A stretch of DNA of 30,187 nt from a virus. The position numbers were made by a program, and so were the translations under genes. The notes under the pieces are model-generated. The model saw only the letters and a list, made by a program, of their open reading frames with translations, was not told the DNA's origin and did no database searches. Shown here in pieces: positions 6,975-14,347 of the stretch (positions are counted from its first letter, which is position 1; every line of letters begins with the position of its first letter). The DNA lies in IMG/VR virus record IMGVR_UViG_3300022169_000017, positions 1 through 30,187 of that record; one strand, written 5' to 3'.

Positions 6975-9698
6975 TTACTCTCCTGCTGCGGCCTTGAGCT
7001 TTTCATATAGCTCTCTGTCCTGTACTTTTAACCTTTCTAACTGACCTCTATCTTTTAAACCTTCATAGACCGCTTTCATTCTTTTTCTGCCTCCTTTTAT
7101 TACAGCAGCTTTAGCTGCAGGAGAAAACAAAGGCTTAGTGTCTGAAGTAGCCTGTCCAGCAGACACAGTACCTAAAGTCGTGCTGTCTACGTTCATTCTA
7201 GAAGCCGCTTGTCGTGCTTTATCTATCTGCTTTAAACCTTGCTGAGCTGATTCTTGCCAGCCTGTTTGTCCTACTAAAGCTCTCTGCGCTTTCTCACTAG
7301 CTAAACCAAACGAAGAGACATTACCTATCAACTGAGTTTTTAAGCCAAAAGCAGTATTAGTAGCTAGTCTTCCTATAGTAGTTGCAGAATAATCTTGTTC
7401 AAAAAAGCTAACCTGATTCTTTGGAGAAGAACTTCTTAAAAACGAGATTTGATCTGAAAGCTGTTGCTGCTGTTCTTTTAGCATGTTGCTTTGAGAAGAG
7501 TGTTTAGATTTAACTTCAGCTAGTCTGGCATCTAAAGAGGCTCTATCTGAAACAGTCTTGGCAGATGACGCATAAGATCTTTTAACCTCTCTTATTTCTA
7601 AATCCCTTACTTTGTTGATAACATCCTGCTGCTTTGAAAGCTCTGCTTTAGCTATTCCTGCGTCTTTGATATTAGTTTTTACTCTTTCTCTAAGTATGGA
7701 ATCAGCTTCACTTTTTAACAGTTCATCTTTTTGCTTTATATTTGCAGACAACTGTGCCGCTTCTTTCTGCAGAGGAGACTTACCACGCGCTGAGAAATAC
7801 CTATTAGCTTGTTTAGTTGATGAGATCCAGTCGTCTGCTGTGTAAGCACCTTCAATAGATCCTTTTCTTCCAGTAGCTTTATAAGTAGCACTTTCAACAA
7901 CATTTTTAGTAGCGTACTTAAACTTGTCAGATTCAAAAGAAACTCTCTGCTTAGGTGTAAGCTGCTTTGTTATTAAAGAATCTAAGTAATCTTGTATCTC
8001 GTCTACGGCGTCCCTCACAAGAGATTTGTTTTCAGTGATACCGTTTAAAATAATACCGACTTCACTTCGTAAGTTTACTAAAGCCTCTCCCGATATTTTA
8101 CCATCTTTAACTTCCTTAGCTAACGTCCGCTGAACAATGTCTTGAGCTAAAGTAGGACTGGTGGACTGTTTAAGAGCTAAATAAGCTTTAGTATCTTTTT
8201 CAAGAATAGACTGTATAGAACCTACAACACTTGCTGTATTTATGTTAAAGCTCTTCTTTTTAGCAGCTCCGAAACCTTTCTTTTTCCACACCTCGTCTAA
8301 ATAAATTAAAGCATCTTGAGGATCAAGCTCTTGAATAGCTTCTCTTTCTGCTTTATTAGCTAACGAAGGCATTCCTTCCATACGACTAACCGAACGAAAT
8401 AAAGCGGCGTCTGCGTTAGCTGAAGCGTCTATGTCTCTTAAAAGAACAGCTTTACTATCAGCTTCAGATCCAACCATGCTTAGCTTTAACTCTTCTTTTT
8501 CTTTATTGGCTGTAGCAACTAAATCAGCGTGATTTTCTCCGGCTTCTCTTTTTAGTTTTAAAACTTCGTCGTCTTTCTTAGCTAACAGCTTAGCAGCTTC
8601 CTTCTCTGCGTTTTTATTTATGTTTCTCTTAACGGCCGAAATAGCTTGAGAAGTTCTAGTATTGACTGACTGAAGCTTTGTAGCGGCTTCCCCTGCTTTA
8701 ACAAGCACCTTGCCAGCTGTGTTGCGAGCCTGTTGCTCCAGTAAAGACTTTCCTGCAAACGTCTTGCTCACAATAGTTCTATAAAAACCAGACGCGCCGC
8801 TTTCTGTAAACATAATAGAAACAAAATCTTTACCTTTACCTAAAGGCTGAGCAATCCTGCTTTTAGTAACAGAGTTTGCCAACAGTCCTGCACCTTTTAA
8901 AGCTACAGGGGCAGCAGCGCCCAAAACAGCACCTGTGACAGCGCCCTCTACTTTCTGGCCTTGAGGTGCAAAACCAGCGCCCGCTATAGCTCCTTCAGTA
9001 GCGCCTACGCCTGTTGCTACTGCTAAAGTAGGAGTTCTTGATACTACGTTAAACATTGCAGGAGACATGCCAGAGTATTGTTGAGCTGTTTGTAAGGAAC
9101 GTGCAGCCGCCTGCTCAGAAGCTCCTATAGCGCCTGGTACAGCTATTCCAGATGTGGTCGTACCTGTTAGAGCTTGTCGAACACCTTGCGCTGATTGAGC
9201 AGCTTTACGGGCTTGATTGGCCTGTTGAGCTTTATTCACAACACCTACACCTACAGCGTTAGCAGGGCTTAAAATACCACCCGCTATATTTAAACCTATA
9301 GACAGTTTTGGGTTTTCTTCTGCCCATTTAAACTGTTCTTCTTCGGTTTCTGTAATTATTTCTTGACGTAGATCAGCAACCGTCTTGTCTTCAAACAGAT
9401 CAGGCCAAAAAGTTTTAAGCACTACAGAAGAGATAGCCGAATTAGCTTCGCCAGCGAATCCAAGTGTTTGACCGTCTAAGAAAGCACGAACAGCCATCAT
9501 AGAATCTTTAAGCCCGTTTGTTTCGTCTAGTTCCTGAACAATTTCTTCCATGTTCTGCTGGGTGTTGTCTTCGATCTCTTCTTCAGGAGTCCTAGCAAAT
9601 TCATAAAAAGAATTCTTTCTAGGGACGCTGCCACTAACATAATCAGCAAAAGCGTTATCTGGAGATAGTTCTTTTTTCGTGACAGAGCTTATAGCCAT
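6975..9698 (-). CDS. Large internal virion / DNA-ejection protein (907 aa)
   Basis: It is the largest of three consecutive genes likely to encode proteins expelled into the host with the DNA. Features seen are an acidic N-terminus (about 1-60), a Gly/Ala-rich hydrophobic segment around residues 220-290 (VATGVGATEGAIAGAG, then AVTGAVLGAAAPVALKGAG), and long Lys/Glu/Ala coiled-coil stretches around 340-440 and 650-780. The C-terminus is basic. No lytic transglycosylase signature is visible. Size, composition and position at the end of the late operon fit the T7 gp15/gp16 or P22 gp16/gp20 role, but no residue-level homology is claimed. Its stop abuts the shared terminator. Confidence 0.6.
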   Translation of the reverse strand: MAISSVTKKELSPDNAFADYVSGSVPRKNSFYEFARTPEEEIEDNTQQNMEEIVQELDETNGLKDSMMAVRAFLDGQTLGFAGEANSAISSVVLKTFWPDLFEDKTVADLRQEIITETEEEQFKWAEENPKLSIGLNIAGGILSPANAVGVGVVNKAQQANQARKAAQSAQGVRQALTGTTTSGIAVPGAIGASEQAAARSLQTAQQYSGMSPAMFNVVSRTPTLAVATGVGATEGAIAGAGFAPQGQKVEGAVTGAVLGAAAPVALKGAGLLANSVTKSRIAQPLGKGKDFVSIMFTESGASGFYRTIVSKTFAGKSLLEQQARNTAGKVLVKAGEAATKLQSVNTRTSQAISAVKRNINKNAEKEAAKLLAKKDDEVLKLKREAGENHADLVATANKEKEELKLSMVGSEADSKAVLLRDIDASANADAALFRSVSRMEGMPSLANKAEREAIQELDPQDALIYLDEVWKKKGFGAAKKKSFNINTASVVGSIQSILEKDTKAYLALKQSTSPTLAQDIVQRTLAKEVKDGKISGEALVNLRSEVGIILNGITENKSLVRDAVDEIQDYLDSLITKQLTPKQRVSFESDKFKYATKNVVESATYKATGRKGSIEGAYTADDWISSTKQANRYFSARGKSPLQKEAAQLSANIKQKDELLKSEADSILRERVKTNIKDAGIAKAELSKQQDVINKVRDLEIREVKRSYASSAKTVSDRASLDARLAEVKSKHSSQSNMLKEQQQQLSDQISFLRSSSPKNQVSFFEQDYSATTIGRLATNTAFGLKTQLIGNVSSFGLASEKAQRALVGQTGWQESAQQGLKQIDKARQAASRMNVDSTTLGTVSAGQATSDTKPLFSPAAKAAVIKGGRKRMKAVYEGLKDRGQLERLKVQDRELYEKLKAAAGE

Positions 9699-9699
9699 T

Positions 9700-10926
9700 T
9701 TACATATACTCCTGCGGTATCATTCCAAAGGCTTCTTCAAAATCGTTAAGAAGCTTATCAGCGGCTTCTTTTGTCATGTCGGCAGATCCTAGTTGACCAT
9801 CTAAAAAGTTTTTAGCATTGTTAAACTTTCTCTGCTGCGGTATAAAACCTTCCAAGCGAGCGTAACCAGTCTCAGACATATTTTTGTCAATGTATTGATT
9901 TTTAAACTGTCCGTAATCAGCTAAAGATTGATTAATTCTTTTAGAAGCTTCCAAATACTCTTGCAACTCTTGAAAAGTAGCTGTATCAGGATTAGGGAAA
10001 CCTTTAGAGAAAATTGCAATATCTCTATCGGAAGCCACACCTGGGGGTAAGTTATTCACAACTTCTGTGTTAATTACCTGAGTGGCTTGTGTTCTTAAAG
10101 TGCTTAATAGATCACGACCACCTATAATTTCTTTAAATCCTTCGGATATGGTAGCTCTTAAACCTCCAGCAGCTTCTAGAGCGTTGCTTGACAATATATT
10201 AGTAATAATACCTTCAGCTTGTCGCGCTCCTTGAGAACCTTTAGTAAAAGCTTCATTAGCGTCTTTAATAGCTACACTAACTTCTTTAGTATAGTTATAC
10301 TCAACGGGGGCTTGTACAAAGTCATCAATACCTTTTATATCGGTAACAAGACCTGTTTTCAAAGCAGTTTGAAGATCAACTTTATTTTCTGGAGTTATGC
10401 CTAAACTCTCCGCTCTAGCTATCAACGAGTTTTGAGCAGCCTCTGGAAGAGGCTTAGGAGCGTCTTTAGCAGCCGCTGCAGCTTCCGCTCCAGGAGCATT
10501 TAAAAACTCGCCCGTTGATACTTTGTAAAGAGAACCGCCGCCAAGATTAAGAAGATCAGCTTTTTTATCAGCCGCTGCTTGTCTAACTTTTTGATCTTCT
10601 CTTTCTTTGCTGGCTAACTTCTTAGCCTCCAACTGCTGTTTAAACTGAGCAGCCTTCGCAGGATCAACAATGTTCAACAGCTGTATAAACTGTGGTTGAT
10701 CTGCTGGGTTTGTAGGATCTAGACCCACTAGCTTTGTCTTAGCAAGCTCTACAGGGTCTTGCTGCTGTTGTCCAAACATGCCACCAAGGCGACCAGTCAA
10801 TGCTTCGTTCTGTTTAGCTGCAAAGCCTAGAAGCTGTTGATCTCTTGAAGGAGAAGTAAACGGACTTGGTCGTTGGTTCTGACTGCTTATACCTGTTAAT
10901 AAACCTGCGTAATCTATTTGAGCCAT
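9700..10926 (-). CDS. Putative internal virion / ejection protein (408 aa)
   Basis: The N-terminus is low-complexity and Gln-rich (FGQQQQDPVELAKTKL). A basic helical segment follows around residues 90-125 (KQQLEAKKLASKEREDQKVRQ), then a more ordered acidic half to residue 408. There are no membrane helices or enzyme motifs. Its start shares one base with the preceding stop, and it ends just before the 907-aa gene, so the three are co-translated. Role assigned from order and composition only. Confidence 0.5.
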   Translation of the reverse strand: MAQIDYAGLLTGISSQNQRPSPFTSPSRDQQLLGFAAKQNEALTGRLGGMFGQQQQDPVELAKTKLVGLDPTNPADQPQFIQLLNIVDPAKAAQFKQQLEAKKLASKEREDQKVRQAAADKKADLLNLGGGSLYKVSTGEFLNAPGAEAAAAAKDAPKPLPEAAQNSLIARAESLGITPENKVDLQTALKTGLVTDIKGIDDFVQAPVEYNYTKEVSVAIKDANEAFTKGSQGARQAEGIITNILSSNALEAAGGLRATISEGFKEIIGGRDLLSTLRTQATQVINTEVVNNLPPGVASDRDIAIFSKGFPNPDTATFQELQEYLEASKRINQSLADYGQFKNQYIDKNMSETGYARLEGFIPQQRKFNNAKNFLDGQLGSADMTKEAADKLLNDFEEAFGMIPQEYM

Positions 10927-11921
10927 TAGTAATTACCTCCTAGAAATTGGTCATAAGTAGGCATTTGATAAGCATCGTTAATTAAAGAGTCTAGTGTTGC
11001 GTTAGTTTCAGCAGTTGGTTGCCCACCTCCAAATAACCAATCAAAACCTTGACCAATAAGACCACCGCCACTTGGAGCGTCCTGCCCTGGAATGCCTGCA
11101 TAGATCTCAGCTATCTGTGCTTGCTGCAGTGGAGACATCTGCTGACCCGTCAATAGACCTAAGATAGCGTCTTGAGTCTGCAGATCAATTCTGTTAGCTA
11201 AGTCCTGGCCTTGTACGTAAGACTCAATGCCTCTACCACGTAACTGACTGCTTAGCTCAGCGCCTGTACGTTGACCAGCAGCAGTGTAACCAGCAGGTAT
11301 TTGACTACCTTCCAAAAGCGATAGAGCTTGCTGTTGTGGGTTGTAACCAGCATCCATCAAACCTTGAGCTGAGGTTAACGCTTGAGCTTCTTCTTGTAGC
11401 ACACGGTCTCGTGCGCCCAATGCAGCAGTGTTCTGTGCTTCAGCTCTAGCCTGCTCATAAGCAAACTGCTCTGGAGAACCGCCATACTGTGCAGTCTGTA
11501 TACCACCACGACCACCTGCAAACAAGTTCTCTTGCATCTTTAAGCGGTCTCTCTCTTCACCAGGCTGCTGAGTAGCCCTAATCTGCTCGTAGATGCCTTG
11601 CGCACGAGCTGCAGGGTCTTGACCTACCTGTCCAAACAACTGCTGAGATTGCCCTAGAAGCTGGTTCTGGAGCTGTTGTTGTTGAGGAGAAAGGTTGAGG
11701 TTATAACCGCCTTCAGCAGTTGTACCTATATTAGCTAAGTTGCTTGTTACAGTGTATGGCTGAAAAGCTGACTCTGCTCTTGAAGTAGTAGCCGCTTCGT
11801 TTGCTAAGTTTCTAGCTACCTCGCCACCTTCTCTAGCAATATCAGAAGCTTCGTTGCCTAGGTAATAAGCACCGCCAGCTCCGAGCATGTCTGCAATATT
11901 ATCACCTGTAAATAAAGACAT
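10926..11921 (-). CDS. Gln/Ala-rich structural protein, probable ejection component (331 aa)
   Basis: It begins MSLFTGDNIADMLGAGGAYYLGN, a glycine-rich hydrophobic start, followed by Ala/Gln-rich helices with QQQQLQNQLLGQSQQLFGQ and repeated AQ/EQ pairs. It ends with DSLINDAYQMPTYDQFLGGNY. The style is that of small ejection proteins in marine podoviruses as I recall them. A membrane-active role is plausible because of the N-terminus. TAATG overlaps exist at both ends. Confidence 0.5.
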   Translation of the reverse strand: MSLFTGDNIADMLGAGGAYYLGNEASDIAREGGEVARNLANEAATTSRAESAFQPYTVTSNLANIGTTAEGGYNLNLSPQQQQLQNQLLGQSQQLFGQVGQDPAARAQGIYEQIRATQQPGEERDRLKMQENLFAGGRGGIQTAQYGGSPEQFAYEQARAEAQNTAALGARDRVLQEEAQALTSAQGLMDAGYNPQQQALSLLEGSQIPAGYTAAGQRTGAELSSQLRGRGIESYVQGQDLANRIDLQTQDAILGLLTGQQMSPLQQAQIAEIYAGIPGQDAPSGGGLIGQGFDWLFGGGQPTAETNATLDSLINDAYQMPTYDQFLGGNY

Positions 11922-12154
11922 TAGTATGATCCTCCAGTAATTGTATCAGCAGTCAATGTGCCAGTTACGTTGACAGTAGTGGCAGTCATTGTTCCTGTTA
12001 TTGTTGGACTAGCTGAGTTAGCTTTAGAGTTAACAGCGGTCTGGATGTTGTTAAACTCAGTATTGATTTCAGTACCCTTTACAATCTTAGCAGGGTTGCC
12101 AGAAGCTAAAGAGTCCTTAGTTGCGAAGTTAGTGGTTTTCGTATAATCGGACAT
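11921..12154 (-). CDS. Short fibre-like structural protein (77 aa)
   Basis: The N-terminal part (YTKTTNFATKDSLASGNPAKIVKGTEINTEF) resembles the start of many phage fibre or neck proteins. The C-terminal part is beta-repeat-like (TITGTMTATTVNVTGTLTADTITGGSY). Its final TADTITGGSY echoes the last residues of the Ala-rich fibre at 21086 (TTGTLDGGTY). It could be a short spike or an adaptor between nozzle and ejection proteins. It has 1-bp overlaps with both neighbours. Confidence 0.55.
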   Translation of the reverse strand: MSDYTKTTNFATKDSLASGNPAKIVKGTEINTEFNNIQTAVNSKANSASPTITGTMTATTVNVTGTLTADTITGGSY

Positions 12155-13698
12155 TAGAGCATTCTCCCTACTAGAGCGTGTATGTCAATTTTCTGTATTG
12201 AAAAAGGTGAGTTGTTAATTTGAGCTTCAATGCCTACTGTAAGCACATTGCCGTTCCCTGAAGCGTTTACTTTAGGTGTGTTAACCACAACAGATCCTGT
12301 GTATTCTCCAGTAGTGTTATACTCTGCTATACCGTACTCAGCAGGTACACCGCTACCAAAAATAAATGCTTGCTTTGTGTAGCTTTCTGTGTAATCATAT
12401 CCCCAGTTTAAGACAGTCTCTGTGCTTTGACCACCAATAATAGTCAAGTTAAACTTCTTTAAAAACTTCAAGTTAGCTGGACTCTGGAAGTCGTTAGGAT
12501 TGCTAAAGTAACGCAGCTGATATTTATCCGTGTCGTCAAGATAGCTACCGTAGCGTATGATGCCTTCACTGTGTCCCATGTACAAAGAGTCGTCAGCAAA
12601 CACAGTAAACGCAGTAGGCTCTAACGCTGTCCAGGTAGTAACACGAAACGACCCATTCTCTAAAGGCTGACGTACATCAAAGCAATACACAATATTACTG
12701 GACGGCAACGTCAGCAAGTAGAAAGCATGGATAGGGCTATAGATTGACTTAATCTCTTCTCTATGTCCGTTGACCTGTGCTTCTTCTTTTACAGCAGCCA
12801 GTAAGTCACTACGGACATTCATGCTAACATCACGTAGAGGTAGAGACTTCTCCTGGACTATCCTTCCTAAAGACATTATACCACGACTAGAAAGAAAAAG
12901 CAAGTCCGTTCCTGTACTTTGTATAGAATCTCTTGCAATACAGCCTGTGCCTTCAACTGTGTCATGTAAGGTTAAGTCTGAAGAAGGACTCTGAGCACCT
13001 GTAAAGATTAATACACTTCTTTTACCAAACACCAGCAAGAAGTTGTTGTGCTCAGCAAGAGCAACCACTTCATCGTATCCGTTAGGCCACACTGTAGTTA
13101 AGTTGATACTACCTGAAGATCCACCATGCCAATCATCACCAGCCAGCAACGAACTCCAATACACTGTGTATTTGTTATCAACAATGTCACACGACCACAG
13201 GCGTCCATAAGCAGCTAGTACATCGTTACCTTTTGGAGGTAAGTTTCCACCGGAAGTCGTTAAAAGCGTAAGCGTTGTTGAGCCTGCAACACTCTCTAAA
13301 GGAGCGTGCCCACTTTGAAAGAAGTAAACATCGTTATTAAAAGAAACAATCTTCCAGTTGTTGTCGCTAATGGTGTAACCAGCAGGCAGTGTTACTTCTG
13401 TTAAAGTAGTAGTCCCTGTAAATATCTTGTTGTTACCGACAGAGAAGACAGTGGTTACGTTAGTTACACTGACAAACTCAAATACGTTCTCAATGCCTCT
13501 GCTAGTTCCTAAGACATCTCCACCGTTAGTAGTTACCTTTGTATAGCCCTGGCGAGCACCTACGCGACCTAACTGATCAATAACACAGTTGTCAGCAATA
13601 GAAGCATATGCAGGGTCTAGTCCAATAGGTGAGTCTTGAGTGTTTATACCCAAGAAGCCTGGAGCTGCTATTGTAATATTCTGTAGTTGCTCAGCCAT
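12154..13698 (-). CDS. Tail nozzle / tubular protein (T7 gp12-like role), 514 aa
   Basis: It starts MAEQLQNITIAAPGFLGINT, followed by QDSPIGLDPAYASIADNCVI. This opening I associate with tail-tube proteins of marine podoviruses. The middle is a run of short beta strands (WSCDIVDNKYTVYWSSL, HNNFLLVFGKRSVLIF, DLLFLSSRGIMSL, HAFYLLTLPSSNIVYCFDV), as in a beta-propeller. I set the start at the ATG at 13698, which shares a base with the previous stop. The alternative TTG five codons earlier has no support. It should cap the short tail below the adaptor. An internal -10-like box lies at 12875-12880. Confidence 0.7.
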   Translation of the reverse strand: MAEQLQNITIAAPGFLGINTQDSPIGLDPAYASIADNCVIDQLGRVGARQGYTKVTTNGGDVLGTSRGIENVFEFVSVTNVTTVFSVGNNKIFTGTTTLTEVTLPAGYTISDNNWKIVSFNNDVYFFQSGHAPLESVAGSTTLTLLTTSGGNLPPKGNDVLAAYGRLWSCDIVDNKYTVYWSSLLAGDDWHGGSSGSINLTTVWPNGYDEVVALAEHNNFLLVFGKRSVLIFTGAQSPSSDLTLHDTVEGTGCIARDSIQSTGTDLLFLSSRGIMSLGRIVQEKSLPLRDVSMNVRSDLLAAVKEEAQVNGHREEIKSIYSPIHAFYLLTLPSSNIVYCFDVRQPLENGSFRVTTWTALEPTAFTVFADDSLYMGHSEGIIRYGSYLDDTDKYQLRYFSNPNDFQSPANLKFLKKFNLTIIGGQSTETVLNWGYDYTESYTKQAFIFGSGVPAEYGIAEYNTTGEYTGSVVVNTPKVNASGNGNVLTVGIEAQINNSPFSIQKIDIHALVGRML

Positions 13699-14345
13699 TA
13701 TACAGTCGTCCAAATAGTCTCTTCAGGGTGTTTAGCAGCGTCGAGTGCTACAGCGTCTGACAGCGTTCTACCAGCCAGCGCAAACAACTCAGCAGCAGAA
13801 GTACCGCCTGTCTCTCCACGCTCTCTAGCGCCTAGTGCAGTAGCCAGCTGTATAACAGGAGAAGAAGGTATAAACATCTTGTCAGTGTCTTCTTCTAAGT
13901 CTGCTGTTCTTAACACCACGTTAAAATACAGGTTGTACACGCCGTTAGGAGCAGGGTAGACATCAACAGCGCTGTCGCCGTTAGTGTCGATACCGTTCCA
14001 ACTATAGAACTGAGGAGCGCCTAGAGGTGGAGTCTCAATCAAGTAAGCTGCTGTCATCCAGTGTGCTGCACGATACTCCATGAACCAGTCAGAAGTGTCG
14101 TTAACAACGTCAAGAACTTTAATGCGGTCTTGAGAGCCTGTAAGGTTGTAATTAAAAACATCAGGAGTAGTGGTAACAGTCAACGTGCTTCGTAAAGCTG
14201 ACCAATCCCAAGTGTCTTCTACAGTTCGCTTAGCATCATTAATAAACTCTCCAACAAGCTTAGAATAGCTGGTCTGTCCTACAGTGCTTACTTCGTCTTC
14301 ACGAAGTCTCCGTAGAACACTGTTTACTAATTGTAGGTATGTCAT
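13698..14345 (-). CDS. Head-tail adaptor (tail tubular protein A-like), 215 aa
   Basis: A helical start (MTYLQLVNSVLRRLREDEVSTV) with SYSKLVGEFINDAKRTVEDTWDWSALR is typical of the gp11/gp4-type adaptor that binds under the portal. It continues into a beta-rich middle (LTVTTTPDVFNYNL, then VYPAPNGVYNLYFNVV) and a helical end. It lies directly before the nozzle gene, as in T7-like and HMO-2011-like phages. Assignment is by motif recollection and gene order. Confidence 0.7.
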   Translation of the reverse strand: MTYLQLVNSVLRRLREDEVSTVGQTSYSKLVGEFINDAKRTVEDTWDWSALRSTLTVTTTPDVFNYNLTGSQDRIKVLDVVNDTSDWFMEYRAAHWMTAAYLIETPPLGAPQFYSWNGIDTNGDSAVDVYPAPNGVYNLYFNVVLRTADLEEDTDKMFIPSSPVIQLATALGARERGETGGTSAAELFALAGRTLSDAVALDAAKHPEETIWTTV

Positions 14346-14347
14346 TA

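Noticed and set aside
12875-12903. Extended -10 TGGTATAAT with TTGCTT 17 bases upstream, minus strand, inside the nozzle gene
   Set aside because: The -35 box has only three matching bases and the site is coding sequence, so I kept it as a weak possibility and not a feature.
12154-13713. Extended TTG start for the nozzle protein
   Set aside because: The ATG at 13698 shares a base with the upstream stop, the arrangement used throughout this operon.
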